Notes: a model not told the origin generated them from the letters alone. 64,000 bases of DNA from Tetracentron sinense (GCA_015143295.1 CM026556.1:17732547-17796546); one strand, 5' to 3'. Positions 1-10,573 are shown, counted from the stretch's first letter. Numbers and translations: made by a program.

Positions 1-209
1 TTGTGTATCAGACTTGTTGGTTCATTGTGAGTTGTATATATAGACCTTAGACTTGTGCAGGTTGGATTGGGTTTATATATCGGAATTTTATTACTCTCAT
101 TTTTGGAGACTCGTGTAGTAGCCTTGTATGCATGGTTTTAAGCAGGTTAAGTGAATGTGGCGATTCCAAAGTCCTATTTTAGCCTTAGTAGGATTTTGGG
201 GTCGTTACA
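1..209 (+). repeat. 5' LTR, 3'-terminal part of the gag-deleted element
   Basis: Identical to 5785-5993 and ends in GTCGTTACA, the CA terminus of this LTR family. The remaining ~2.2 kb should lie left of the window. The primer-binding site follows 4 bases after the LTR end. Confidence 0.92.
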
Positions 210-475
210 GAGGTGGTATCAGAGCTCTAGGCATTAGGTTCCCTTGGGCTAAATTGTCTTCTTAGTAGGAGTCATGTTATGTCACTCCGGGTCTGATACC
301 AGAGGATATCAATAAGTGCTCAAGGCATTAGAGTCTTTAGGGCTAAGGTATTAAGTCTAAGGTATAGGAAGATGTGAACCTTAGGGAAGCAACATCCAGT
401 TCAGGACTTTAAAATTGTTGAGGATTGAGTTTTGATTAAGCGTAGACTTAGGAATTTTATGTGAGTATGTTCTAA
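210..475 (+). other. Primer-binding site and 5' leader with gag-deletion junction
   Basis: TGGTATCAGAGC at 214-225 is the plant initiator-Met tRNA-type primer site. The leader that follows is colinear with the leader of the minus-strand copy (11624-11890 reversed) until about 465-475. There it jumps directly into the end of the protease coding sequence. The older copy reads AAATAGATTG at the leader side and AATGGATTGG at the protease side, so the join lies in a short imperfect microhomology. About 1.6 kb (gag plus the protease active site) is missing compared with that copy once its solo LTR is discounted. Confidence 0.85.
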
Positions 476-3400
476 ATGGATTGGCTTTCCAAATACCATG
501 GGCATGTCGACTGTTTTGGGAAAGTGGTCAACTTTAGACCAATCAGTGAGCCCTCTTTTCGTTTCCAAGGGTTGAAGAAGAAGGACTTAGCTCGTTTCGC
601 GGCATTGAGTCTTACTACCTCGGAAGCACCAGATTTCTCAAGTATCCCTATTGTAGAGGAATTCATGGATGTCTTTCCTAAAGACTTACCGGGTTTGCCA
701 CCGGATAGAGAAGTAGAATTTGTAATTGAGTTGGCTCCGGGTACGGCACCCATCTCTAAAGCTCCGTATAGGATGGCTCCAGCAGAGTTGAAAGAGCTTA
801 AGGAGCAGATTGACGAATTGCTTGGTCTTGGATTCATCCGTCCAAGTGTATCACCTTGGGGAGCTCCAGTGTTGTTTGTGAAGAAGAAGGATGGTTCGAT
901 GAGGATGTGCATCGACTATCGGCAACTGAACAAGGTCACCATCAAGAACAAATATCCTTTACCTAGGATCGATGACTTGTTTGATCAGTTGCAAGGAGCT
1001 AAGTATTTCTCCAAGATCGACTTAAGGTCAGGCTACCATCAACTGAAGATAAAGGTGGAAGATGCGCCTAAGTCTGCTTTCAGGACCAGATATGGGCATT
1101 TTGAATTCTTAGTCATGCCGTTCGGTTTGACAAATGCTCCGGCAGCATTCATGGATCTCATGAACAGGATCTTCAAGCCGACTCTGGACCGCTTTGTGAT
1201 CGTGTTTGTGGATGACATTTTAGTGTACTCTAGGACACAAAAGGAGCATGAGATGCATCTCCGGATCACCCTGATGACACTCCGTGAGCATAAGCTCTAT
1301 GTTAAACTTAGCAAGTGGGAGTTTTGGCTAGAAAAGGTAGCATTTCTAGGCCATGTGGTGTCAGAAGAGGGGATTTCAGTTGACCCTGCTAAGATAGAAG
1401 CAGTGGAAGGATGGGGAAGACCAAAGAGTGTTACAGAGGTTCGAAGTTTCTTGGGCCTAGCTGGATATTATCAAAGATTTGTAGAAGGATTTTCCAGTTT
1501 AGCAGCTCCGCTTACTCATCTAACTCGAAAGAACGCTAGATTCGAGTGGAATGAGAAATGTGAGAAGAGTTTTCTTGAGTTGAAGAAGCGTCTCACCACC
1601 GCTCCGATCTTGACTGTTCCATCGGGTAGTGAAGATTTTGTGGTGTATAGTGACGCCTCACTCGTTGGGTTAGGTTGTGTTCTTATGCAACACGGGAAGG
1701 TGATTGCCTATGCTTCTCGGCAATTGAAAGACCACGAGAAGAACTATCCTACCCATGATTTGGAGTTAGCAGCCTTGGTTTTTGCTCTTAAGATCTGGAG
1801 ACACTACTTGTACGGTGCGCAGTTTGAAGTTTTCACCGACCACAAAAGTCTAAAGTATTTATTCTCGCAGAAAGAGCTGAATTTGAGGCAGCGACGTTGG
1901 GTGGAATTCCTCAAGGATTATGATTGTTCTATCCAGTACCACCCGGGGAAAGCGAATGTAGTGGCAGATGCTCTAAGTAGGAGACCTACTGGGTTCTTGG
2001 CACACTTGATGGTCCAAGAATGGAAGCTACTAGAAGAGGCGTCTAGCCTTGATGCAGGTTTCAGTGTGGGAGCTTCTGGAGCCTTGTTGGCTAACATTAT
2101 GGTCAGGCCAACCTTATTGGACAGGATTAAAGATCTGCAGTGGAATGATGGAGAACTGCACGCTGCCATGAATAAGTCACTGAGCAGCGGGTTTGAGGAT
2201 TTCTCTTGGAGGGATGGTGGAGTTTGTTTCAAGGGTAGACTTTGTGTTCCGGATGATGAGGATTTAAGAAGGGAGATTCTAGATGAAGCACACAAGTCCA
2301 AGTACACCGTGCATCCGGGAGGTACTAAGATGTACCAGAACCTTAAGAAGTATTTCTGGTGGAAGGGTATGAAGAAAGATGTGGCTACCTTTGTATCCAA
2401 GTGTTTGGTGTGTCAGCAGGTGAAGGCCGAACACAGGAGGCCGGCAGGACTTCTTCAGTCTCTTCCTATTCCCGAGTGGAAGTGGGAAAATATCTCCATG
2501 GATTTTGTTGTTGGTTTGCCAAAGACGACCAAGAACTTTGATGCCATTTGGGTTGTGGTTGACCGATTGACTAAATCAGCTCACTTTATTCCATATCGGA
2601 CCACTTTCAACTCTAATCAATTGGCTAACCTCTATATCAAGGAGATAGTTCGTTTGCATGGAGTGCCAGTTAGCATTGTTTCTGATCGAGATCCGAGATT
2701 TACATCCAAGTTCTGGAAGAGTTTTCAGCAGGCCATGGGTTCCCATTTGGATTTTAGTACGGAATTTCATCCGCAGACAAATGGGCAAACTGAGAGAGTG
2801 AACCAGATCATAGAGGACATGCTACGAGCTTGCATGTTAGACTTTCAGGGTAGTTGGGTTGATCACTTGCCGTTGGTTGAGTTCGCCTACAACAACAGCT
2901 ATCAAGCTAGCATTCAGATGGCACCGTTTGAGGCACTTTATGGGAGGAGTTGTCGTTCACCTTTGTGTTGGGACAAAGTTGGTGAGAGGAAGCTTTTGGG
3001 TCCCGAGCTCGTTGGTCAGACTGTGGATAGAGTTCAGTTGATCAGGGAGAGGTTGAAAGCAGATCAGAGTAGACAGAAAAGCTATGCCGATACTCGGAGG
3101 AGAGATCTTGAGTTCCAAGTCGGAGATTTTGTATTTGTTAAGATCTCACCTACGAAGGGGGTGATGAGGTTTGGCAAGCGAGGCAAGCTCAGTCCGAGAT
3201 ATGTGGGTCCTTTTGAGATCATCACCCGAGTCGGGGAAGTTGCTTATCGGGTCGCCTTACCACCTCACATGGAAGGTGAGCATAATGTCTTTCACATCTC
3301 TATGTTGAGAAAGTACATTACTGATCCTTCACATGTCATTCATTTGGAACCGTTGGAAATTCGGGAAGATTTGACTCTAGTAGAGCAACCGGCTCGAATT

Positions 3401-3538
3401 TTGGACCGGAAAGAGCAAGTTTTGCGTTCTAAGGTCATTCCTCTTGTGCTCTTGCAATGGGAGCATCACTCTAGAGAAGAGGCTACTTGGGACAGAGAAG
3501 CCGAAGTCCGCGAAAAGTACCCGCACTTGTTCACCTAA
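476..3538 (+). CDS. Pol polyprotein: RT, RNase H, integrase, chromodomain-like tail
   Basis: Uninterrupted 1020-codon frame. It opens at an ATG that was internal to protease ([10 protein letters not shown]), so the protease active site is absent. RT occupies roughly residues 85-330, with the catalytic pair in FVDDILVY at about 246-247. RNase H follows, with acidic residues near 392, 429, 455 and 498 (YSDAS, DLELA, FTDHK, ADALS). Integrase has an HHCC zinc finger near 605-650 and the DDE triad near 675, 737 and 773. The tail ([15 protein letters not shown], ending YPHLFT) resembles the chromodomain of Tekay/Del chromoviruses. All catalytic residues looked for are present. Without protease or Gag the product would need both in trans. 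Usual length with gag and protease is about 1400-1600 residues. Confidence 0.93.
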   Translation: MDWLSKYHGHVDCFGKVVNFRPISEPSFRFQGLKKKDLARFAALSLTTSEAPDFSSIPIVEEFMDVFPKDLPGLPPDREVEFVIELAPGTAPISKAPYRMAPAELKELKEQIDELLGLGFIRPSVSPWGAPVLFVKKKDGSMRMCIDYRQLNKVTIKNKYPLPRIDDLFDQLQGAKYFSKIDLRSGYHQLKIKVEDAPKSAFRTRYGHFEFLVMPFGLTNAPAAFMDLMNRIFKPTLDRFVIVFVDDILVYSRTQKEHEMHLRITLMTLREHKLYVKLSKWEFWLEKVAFLGHVVSEEGISVDPAKIEAVEGWGRPKSVTEVRSFLGLAGYYQRFVEGFSSLAAPLTHLTRKNARFEWNEKCEKSFLELKKRLTTAPILTVPSGSEDFVVYSDASLVGLGCVLMQHGKVIAYASRQLKDHEKNYPTHDLELAALVFALKIWRHYLYGAQFEVFTDHKSLKYLFSQKELNLRQRRWVEFLKDYDCSIQYHPGKANVVADALSRRPTGFLAHLMVQEWKLLEEASSLDAGFSVGASGALLANIMVRPTLLDRIKDLQWNDGELHAAMNKSLSSGFEDFSWRDGGVCFKGRLCVPDDEDLRREILDEAHKSKYTVHPGGTKMYQNLKKYFWWKGMKKDVATFVSKCLVCQQVKAEHRRPAGLLQSLPIPEWKWENISMDFVVGLPKTTKNFDAIWVVVDRLTKSAHFIPYRTTFNSNQLANLYIKEIVRLHGVPVSIVSDRDPRFTSKFWKSFQQAMGSHLDFSTEFHPQTNGQTERVNQIIEDMLRACMLDFQGSWVDHLPLVEFAYNNSYQASIQMAPFEALYGRSCRSPLCWDKVGERKLLGPELVGQTVDRVQLIRERLKADQSRQKSYADTRRRDLEFQVGDFVFVKISPTKGVMRFGKRGKLSPRYVGPFEIITRVGEVAYRVALPPHMEGEHNVFHISMLRKYITDPSHVIHLEPLEIREDLTLVEQPARILDRKEQVLRSKVIPLVLLQWEHHSREEATWDREAEVREKYPHLFT

Positions 3539-3562
3539 GGTACGTAACTTCGAGGACGAAAT

Positions 3563-3581
3563 TCTTTTAAGGGGGGGAGGA
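3563..3581 (+). promoter_or_regulatory. Polypurine tract
   Basis: A purine run (AAGGGGGGGAGGA) ends directly at the TG of the 3' LTR, the expected place and composition for the plus-strand primer of an LTR retrotransposon. Confidence 0.85.
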
Positions 3582-4072
3582 TGTAGAGACCCGAATCTTT
3601 TTCATGTTTTTAGTGCATTGCATTAAGGGTATTTTAGTCTTTATAAGGTGTTAAAGTGTGTATATTTATATCTAATTATGGTGATGTAAACTAGGCTTAA
3701 TCAACTTGTAACGGATGGATGTCATAGCACATCCTAAACTTTAGGAAGCTCTAGTTTTGGCACCGTTTACTGGAATTGTGTGATTCTTGAACCATTAGAA
3801 AGGTGTTGGAACCCTCTTCGAAGTTCATGTTTAATGTTTTTCCTTATTTTGAGTTTAAGCCAAGTACTGGTGGGTTTTATCTAATGGAATTACAGATCAG
3901 TCAACTTTGGGGACAATTTAGTCTATTAATTAAGTAGAATTTAGAAATTCTAAAATGCCAGAAATGTTCGTTTTCGAAAGACGAATCCAACCCAAGTTGA
4001 ATCGTCAAAATCCGATGAACGAGTAAAAAGTTATGGCCAAAACAGTAAAGGGAGTCAAAACCTGCAGGAACC

Positions 4073-4256
4073 GATCGCTCGGTCAGAACCAGCGATCGAT
4101 CGGTCCAAAACCGATCGATCGGTATCTATCGACTGGTCCAAAATTTTGAATGGGGAAATTTTCCAGAGAGTGTGTTTTTGACCGATCGCCCGGTCATAAA
4201 CACCGATTGATCGGTAGCAACCGATCGCTCGGTCATAACCACCGATCGCTCGGTGC
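4073..4256 (+). promoter_or_regulatory. Cluster of GATC-core palindromes in U3
   Basis: About eight copies of ACCGATCGATCGGT or one-sided variants such as CCGATCGCTCGGT, just upstream of the TATA box. Related clusters sit at 15897-16082, 14578-14758, 10630-10815 and 55611-55663 in other LTRs. Position suggests a promoter or chromatin role. The binding factor is unknown. Confidence 0.7.
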
Positions 4257-4318
4257 TTCGTGTTTTTGCAGAATTTTAGTAAGGGCTTTTTGGTCTTTTT
4301 GTTCTCAGACCTTGAGGC

Positions 4319-4326
4319 TATAAATA
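4319..4326 (+). promoter_or_regulatory. TATA box of the LTR promoter
   Basis: TATAAATA followed by GGGG, about 60 bp after the palindrome cluster and 740 bp into the LTR. Transcription would start near 4350. Confidence 0.75.
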
Positions 4327-5202
4327 GGGGGTCCTACTCGAAATATTAAAATACTCCACCTAGTTCTAACCTAATTTGGCAAAAAGGGGGAGAAACCCTA
4401 GGGTTTGGAGAGAGGGGTTTCTTGGAGAAGGAGGAGATTGATAGGAGATTGCAAGAAAAGTTTGGAAAGCTTCTCCAAATCGTCTCGGGAGCGTTTTGAA
4501 TCCAAGGGAAGGATTCCTAAGGTCGATATACTATCCTAATCAACTTTATTTTAAGGTTTTGTGAATGTTAAGATGTTAGGAATAGTAGAAATAGATGTTT
4601 GATGCATTTTCCCTAATTTTCTATGAAGTAAGCTAATTATTGATGGAAATGTGGATGGAAATGTGGATTGGATGTGGATGGGAAATATATGGAGGATGGG
4701 ATTAATATGTGGATGTGAATAGTGAATTGATTGTATGAATGAATTATGGTTTGATGAATGCTTGAAAATATAGAGGAGAAATGGATTCATATTATGCGTA
4801 CACAAGGTGTTTGTGAAAATGCTTGAAAGGATAAATGCTATTATACTCTTATGAAATGGTGGTAAATTGATTATGAATTGCGATATGAATTATGATAAGA
4901 TATGTATATGTGAATTGTTGGTTAAGTATGTCTAATTATTTGTATGGAAATTGATAGTCGGGAAGATAAGAACTTAGAGGAACATCTCTCAAACCGGGAA
5001 TTCTCTAACTATTTGGTATGGGACAGTATAGTGGAGTTTCTATGGTGGGAGATCGGAATCTAAGCAATTACCAACTCGAATGTTAATTTCGACACTTAAG
5101 CACATATGCACGTGTATGTTAAGATAAGAGTCTCACAAGTCACACGTGGCCCACAAGCATGAGCATGACATACGTATGACATTCTGAATAAGCATAAGCA
5201 TA

Positions 5203-5300
5203 AGGCATGGTCCGTATCCGCCAAGAACGGCATGTCTCATTACTGTGTGATCTGAATAAGTGCATAAGGCATGGTCCGTGTCCGCCAAGAACGGCATGTC
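5203..5300 (+). repeat. Two hairpin-forming repeat units in the LTR
   Basis: Two ~33-bp units 65 bp apart. Each has CATG-GT-CCGT on the left and ACGG-CATG on the right, giving an 8-bp stem with a 2-nt bulge. The minus-strand copy has two matching units near 12580 and 12631. Confidence 0.65.
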
Positions 5301-5554
5301 TCATTACTGTATGATCTGAATAAGTGCATAAGCATAAGCATAAGCATCTCACAAGCACGTGGTCTCATAAGCATAAGCGACTCATAAGTGTATGGTTTTT
5401 CTAAGTCTAAGATTCTCACAAGTACACGAGTCAAGGTGATGATATGATGTATATGCGCACACGTTCTTCCGCACTCTGATTATGTTACTATGCTATTGGA
5501 TATGTTTCTGACTAAGTGCAGGTATATCATTATTGTTGGTTGGATTTTATATAC

Positions 5555-5576
5555 ACTGAGTACCTTTGTACTCAGT
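5555..5576 (+). other. Conserved LTR stem-loop
   Basis: ACTGAGTAC, CTTT loop, GTACTCAGT: a 9-bp perfect stem about 15 nt upstream of CTTGGCAGG. Equivalent stem-loops occur at 12309-12330, 9120-9140, 13150-13170, 25929-25949 and 57984-58004, with paired or wobble changes. Confidence 0.7.
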
Positions 5577-5591
5577 CGGACTTTTGTCTTG

Positions 5592-5711
5592 GCAGGTATA
5601 GAGCAGGAGTACCCGGCGGAGCCGTGGGTTGAGGAGACTTACCTCGAGGAAGGAGGTGAAGGTGAGCCTTCTGAGGAGGGAGCCGGAGACTTGGGCGGGT
5701 ACACCTCTTAG
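5592..5711 (+). CDS. Short acidic reading frame in the LTR
   Basis: After an acceptor-like TTGGCAG the frame reads GIEQEYPAEPWVEE and continues glutamate-rich to a TAG at 5709. The frame is open upstream, and an ATG-started version would begin at 5490. Three other LTRs keep a similar PWVEE-type frame in the same place (12175-12298, 8978-9108, 13020-13130). No function is known. It could be a leader peptide, a spliced terminal exon, or chance retention. Confidence 0.4.
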   Translation, partial: AGIEQEYPAEPWVEETYLEEGGEGEPSEEGAGDLGGYTS

Positions 5712-5993
5712 TTTACATTTCTTTTCATTGAGAGAGTTTTGTATTTCACTTTTAGAGGATGTTGCTCAGTAGACTTCTTATTAGTTGTGTATCAGACTTG
5801 TTGGTTCATTGTGAGTTGTATATATAGACCTTAGACTTGTGCAGGTTGGATTGGGTTTATATATCGGAATTTTATTACTCTCATTTTTGGAGACTCGTGT
5901 AGTAGCCTTGTATGCATGGTTTTAAGCAGGTTAAGTGAATGTGGCGATTCCAAAGTCCTATTTTAGCCTTAGTAGGATTTTGGGGTCGTTACA

Positions 5994-7597
5994 TTTGTGG
6001 TCGGTGAAAAATTCAAACTGCGCACCGTACAAGTAGTGTCTCCAGATCTTAAGAGCAAAAACCAAGGCTGCTAACTCCAAATCATGGGTAGGATAGTTCT
6101 TCTCGTGGTCTTTCAACTGCCGAGAAGCATAGGCAATCACCTCCCGTGTTGCATAAGAACACAACCTAACCCAACGAGTGAGGCATCACTATACACCACA
6201 AAATCTTCACTACCCGGTGGAATAGTCAAGATTGGAGCGGTGGTGAGACGCTTCTTCAACTCAAGAAAACTCTTCTCACATTTCTCATTCCACTCGAATC
6301 TAACGTTCTTTCGAGTTAGATGAGTAAGCGGAGCTGCCAAACTGGAAAATCCTTCTACAAATCTTCGATAATATCCAGCTAGGCCCAAGAAACTTCGAAC
6401 CTCTGTAACACTCTTTGGCCTTCCCCATCCTTCCACTGCTTCTATCTTAGCAGGGTCAACTGAAATCCCCTCTTCTGACACCACATGGCCTAGAATGCTA
6501 CCTTTTCTAGCCAAAACTCCCACTTGCTAAGTTTAGCATAGAGCTTATGCTCACGGAGTGTCATCAGGGTGATCCGGAGATGCATCTCATGCTCCTTTTG
6601 TGTCCTAGAGTACACTAAAATGTCATCCACATACACGATCACAAAGCGGTCCAGAGTCGGCTTGAAGATCCTGTTCATGAGATCCATGAATGCTGCTGGA
6701 GCATTTGTCAAACCAAACGGCATGACTAAGAATTCAAAATGCCCATATCTGGTCCTAAAAGCAGACTTAGGCACATCTTCCAACTTTATCTTCAGTTGAT
6801 GGTAGCCTGACCGTAAGTCGATCTTGGAGAAATACTTAGCTCCTTGCAACTGATCAAACAAGTCATCGATCCTAGGTAAAGGATATTTGTTCTTGATAGT
6901 CGATGCACATCCTCATCGAACCATCCTTCTTCTTCACAAACAACACTAGAGCTCCCCAAGGTGATACACTTGGGCGGATAAATCCAAGACCAAGCAATTC
7001 GTCAATCTGCTCCTTAAGCTCTTTCAACTCTGCTGGAGCCATCCTATATGGCGCTTTAGAGATGGGTGCCGTACCCGGTGCCAACTCAATTGCAAACTCT
7101 ACTTCTCTATCCGGTGGCAAACCCGGTAAGTCTTTAGGAAAGACATCCATGAATTCCTCTACAACTGGAATACTTGAGGAATCTGGTGCTTCTGAGGTAG
7201 TAAGACTCAATGCCCCGAAACGAGCTAAGTCCTTCTTTCAACCCTTGGAAACAGAAAGAAGGCTCACTGATTGGTCTAAAGTTGACTACCTTCCCAAAAC
7301 AGTCAACATGCCCATGGTATTTGGAAAGCCAATCCATGCCTAGTATGACGTCGAAGTCTTGAAACTCAAGGACAATCAGATCAGCTGGCATCTCTCTCTG
7401 ACCTACTTGAATGTCACAATCTCGATAGACCTTATCAGTGATGACTAAACTACCGACAGGAGTAGTGATAGACAATTCACGATCTAACAGACTTGACTCC
7501 ATCGGAAACTCTCGTGCAAAACTAGGTGTAATGAAGGAGTGAGTGGAACCAGTATCGATCAAAACATGAGCGAGGAAATCATTTATCAACAATGAGC
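5994..7597 (-). pseudogene. Protease-RT-RNase H fragment, frameshifted
   Basis: Minus-strand pol closely similar to the intact frame at 476-3538. Protease carries the active-site motif DTGSTHSF near 7530. Breaks seen by comparison: a 1-nt loss near 7237 just after protease, a ~23-nt deletion near 6898 removing residues after MCIDY in RT, a 1-nt loss near 6500, and a 1-nt loss near 6145 in RNase H. RT still shows YVDD near 6630. The frame ends at FTDHK where the + element was inserted. Not functional. Confidence 0.9.
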
Positions 7598-7732
7598 CTG
7601 AATTAATACACAAAGCTAATTTGTCAAATCATGAATACATACATGCATCTTACATCATACCACATAACATTTAATATCACACACATAGTATCAGAACAAT
7701 ATTTTAATTAACTAAAACACAATTAAACGTAC
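7598..7732 (-). other. Probable intron between gag and protease (135 bp)
   Basis: On the minus strand the insert begins GTACGT after CAGG and ends TTAATTCAG before GCTC. It is AT-rich with a plausible branch site (TTGAC) about 30-35 nt before the acceptor. Removing it joins the gag frame to the protease frame exactly: gag ends ...DVVQG with the codon split G|GC, then SLLINDF leads into the protease active site. This matches the usual gag-protease junction of the lineage. If retained, the gag frame reaches a TAA about 10 codons into the insert. Splicing would therefore choose between Gag and Gag-Pol. The alternative is a small chance insertion. Confidence 0.68.
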
Positions 7733-8698
7733 CCTGCACAACGTCGTCGGACGCCTGTGCATCCCGCTCCGAGGTAGCAAACACTCGACCCTGAGCTGGC
7801 TGGCGAGGCTGCTGAGGTCTAGGACCCTGTGGTGGCCTCTGCTGTGTGGACTGCCTACCTGGGGGCCTGACTCCCTGTGGCTGAGTCGACTGAACCCCCT
7901 GCTAAATGCGGAGTGGGCAGTCTCGGATCCGGTGTGAGACCTCTCCACAATGAAAACAACCTCCAGTAATTGCCCTACACTCTCCCACTCTATGCCTCTT
8001 TCCGCACTGGCTGCATGCATCATACAACTGGGTACCAGCAGTAGGCGGAGCCACCTGAGATGCTCGAGGGGCTGCCTGAGTAGGCCTCTGATACGGGTTA
8101 GGCCTAGCAATGGGCATAGGACCTGCTATCCTCGACCTCTTGTCCTGGGGGACAAACCTACTTGCTTGCATCTTCTCCCTCTTCTTCAAAAATTCCTGTG
8201 AATTCTTCTCAGCTATCAAGGCACGCTGATACACCTCCCTACATGTTTCAAGTTGAAGTATCGAAACCTTCTCCCGGATAAAATCCTTCAAGCCTCGCTC
8301 AAACCTCTTTGCCTTCATTCTCTCCGTAGCAATCAAGTGAGGAGCAAACCTAGAAAGCTCTACAAACTTGGCCTCATACTCGGCCACTGACATCCTCCCT
8401 TGCTCCAAGGTAGAAAATTCAATCTCCTTCTGATCTCTCACAAACACCGGGAAGTATCTCTCGTAGAAGATGTCGAGGAACTCTCCCCAAGTCCACTCTT
8501 GTCCGGCTCGCACCTCATTCCTCTGCCTAGATGCTGCCCTCCACCAATGCTCTGCTTCGCCTTCCATGACGAAGGAGGCCCATTTCACCCTCTGTTCATT
8601 GGTGGCCTCTAGCACAGAGAAAATCTTCTCTAGTTGCATGATCCACAATTCGGAAACTGAGGGATCCATACTACCATAGAAGGCTGGAGGACTCATCC
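7733..8698 (-). pseudogene. gag, C-terminal part with zinc knuckles
   Basis: Minus-strand Gag from the retrotransposon gag domain (WASFVMEGEAEHWW, then EFLDIFYERYFP) to two cysteine motifs (CSQCGKRHRVGEC and CFHCGEVSHRIRDC) and a proline/glutamine-rich tail. A TAG at 7902-7904 interrupts the frame just after the second knuckle. The same frame then stays open to the proposed intron donor at 7732. The N-terminal end is cut at 8698 by a solo LTR and resumes at 11350. Confidence 0.87.
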
Positions 8699-8977
8699 TG
8701 TCGCGACCCAAAATACCCCCTGGGAGTTAGGGATACTTTGGCTCGTGATGTGCCATATCCGATACCAAACCATCCTGTAATAACATCCAAGTCATGACAA
8801 ACATAATCATGAATAAGGCGGAAGCTTAAACCAATGTGCGGAAGCGTAATCCAAAAATTTCTTTTCTATACATGCTGTGTATTCCAAGTTTGTACATACA
8901 TCACAAAAGTAAAGGTGGACATGCCCACCTATCAAAATACAAAATGATAATACTCTCTCTCTCTCTATGTAATCACT

Positions 8978-9108
8978 CTAAAAGGGCCAGTGGTCTAAGT
9001 CATTTGCCTCCTCCTGAGGCTCTACATATGGCTCCTCCTCGCCATAATCCTCCTCTATCGAGGGCCCCTGATCACAGATGTCAAATGGAGTCCGTGTACC
9101 TGCCGAGA
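8978..9108 (-). CDS. Short acidic reading frame in solo LTR
   Basis: After a TCGGCAGG site the frame reads GTRTPFDICDQGPSIEEDY and continues acid-rich to a stop at 8978. Position and composition match the frames at 5592-5711, 12175-12298 and 13020-13130, though similarity is partial. Function unknown. Confidence 0.35.
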
Positions 9109-9119
9109 TAACATGTACG

Positions 9120-9140
9120 GCTGAGCATGGAATACTCAGC
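9120..9140 (-). other. Conserved LTR stem-loop
   Basis: Minus strand GCTGAGTA, TTCCA, TGCTCAGC: an 8-bp stem with one G-U wobble, upstream of TCGGCAGG. Confidence 0.6.
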
Positions 9141-9289
9141 AAGCAAAATCTACTAGCTAACAATGCTATCATAATCACAATATTTTATACAGTGCGTAAA
9201 AGAATACAAATCACCAAAATCCATGCTTAAAACCCGTCGGGAAAAACCTTTCATAAAACTTGTTCTTTTCATGGAAAACAAACCCTCTC

Positions 9290-9570
9290 ATGTATGCTTA
9301 TGAGTTCTTATGACTTGTGAGCCTCGTGTTTTCTTATGAGTTCTTGTGAGCTTAGAGTTCTTGTGAACTTGTGAGTACTTGTGAGCTTATGAGCTTCTTG
9401 TGAGCTTATGAGTACTTGTGAGCTTCTTGTGAGCTTATGATCCTTGTGAGCTTGTTCTCCTTGGAGACATATGCAAGATCTTAGACTTGTGAGTTTCTTA
9501 TGAGTTCTTGAAAAGCCTTGCGAGACTTATGATCCATGGAGTTCATGCAAGATCTAGACTTGATCCTTGT
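9290..9570 (-). repeat. Short-period tandem array in solo LTR
   Basis: Repeated CTTGTGAGCTTATGAG-like words with a period of about 14-16 bp, degenerate. It occupies the same LTR position as the hairpin arrays of related LTRs, but I see no clear hairpin here. Confidence 0.6.
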
Positions 9571-10565
9571 GAGCGTGGAGTAACCGATCTTAGAATGCCA
9601 ACACAAAGTTTGGCTTAGTCTATGCTTATGCATGTATGCTTCTTACTTATGAATGCCTTTGAAAATCCTCTTATGTTTTCTTGAAAATTCATGCTTATGA
9701 GAAAAACCACGGTCGTGCAATACTTATCATGCGTAGAGTGCTTGTAAGCATTATAACATCTATGTGGAAAGCTTTAACTAATTAAACATGTTCATGCAAG
9801 GCATAATGATCATTATAGTATACTTGAAGACCTTAAGTAACTCATATGGTTCATACAAGGTATATTAGCATCATAACATACTTAAACAATTCTAGAATGT
9901 AGAACATTTCATTCATTGCGTCACATCATAACAATCATGGCTTCTAAGCCTAATTCATCATATCACACTTAAAATCATGGTTCCTTGGAGGATATTAACA
10001 CTTACTTGCACTTATAGTCATATTCACCCTTTTATTGGAAAACCACCAAAATCTTAAATCCTTATTTGCTTATTTGAACATAATCAAGTTCACCCAAAAT
10101 CCCTTGTTTGTCATTGCATCATAGTATACTTAAAATCATGGTTCATTTAAAGGTATTACAATTTTCTTACAAGTTTAGCCATATTCATCCTTGTTATTGA
10201 AAAACCCCTAATTTGTAAAACCCTATTTGATTGTTTATTCATGATCTAGTTCACCCAATTTTTCCACACTTCCTATTTGTATCATAATAGAATTAAAATC
10301 ACCTATTTGAATCATCTTTGTATGATAACAAGGCTAGATAGTAGTTTACTAACCTCTTTGGATCAATTTCTAGGTTGAAGAAACCCCTTGAGAAATCCTC
10401 ACTTGATTTGAATGATCCAAGCTTGATTTGGGGAAGATCCAACCCTTGATTGAAGCTCTTCTTGGTTTCAAGAAAAACCCTCTTTGGAATGCTCAAGATC
10501 CTTTCCTTCTCTTTCTAGGAACTCTCCTTCATTTAGGGTAACCCAAAAACCCTCCTAAAGTCTTC

Positions 10566-10573
10566 TATTTATA
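10566..10573 (-). promoter_or_regulatory. TATA box of solo LTR
   Basis: TATAAATA on the minus strand, about 60 bp downstream of the palindrome cluster. Confidence 0.65.

Larger units (their letters stand above)
1..5993 (+). mobile_element. Tekay-like Ty3/gypsy retrotransposon, gag-deleted, young
   Basis: Ty3/gypsy element with the end of its 5' LTR (1-209), a Met-tRNA-type primer site, one long pol frame (476-3538), a purine tract and a complete 3' LTR (3582-5993). The rest of the 5' LTR lies left of the window. The visible 209 bp of 5' LTR match 5785-5993 without a difference, which indicates recent insertion. The Tekay/Del assignment rests on the long LTR, the pol order PR-RT-RH-IN and a C-terminal chromodomain-like segment. 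Gag and most of protease are missing, so it is non-autonomous. It abuts the RNase H region of an inverted older copy at 5994, which suggests it inserted into that copy. Confidence 0.9.
3582..5993 (+). repeat. 3' LTR (2412 bp) of the gag-deleted Tekay-like element
   Basis: Begins TGTAGAGACCC and ends GGGGTCGTTACA. In order it holds a conserved block (about 3962-4045, around GGCCATAAC reversed), a cluster of GATC-core palindromes (4073-4256), a TATA box (4319-4326), two hairpin-forming repeat units (5203-5236, 5268-5300), a 9-bp perfect stem-loop (5555-5576) and an acidic reading frame (5592-5711). The minus-strand copy at 11891-16571 has the same parts in the same order. Confidence 0.92.

Noticed and set aside
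472-912. Long minus-strand frame opposite the pol gene
   Set aside because: It lies entirely opposite conserved RT sequence and has no motifs. It is an antisense shadow, as are similar frames at 1918-2400 and 6903-7343.
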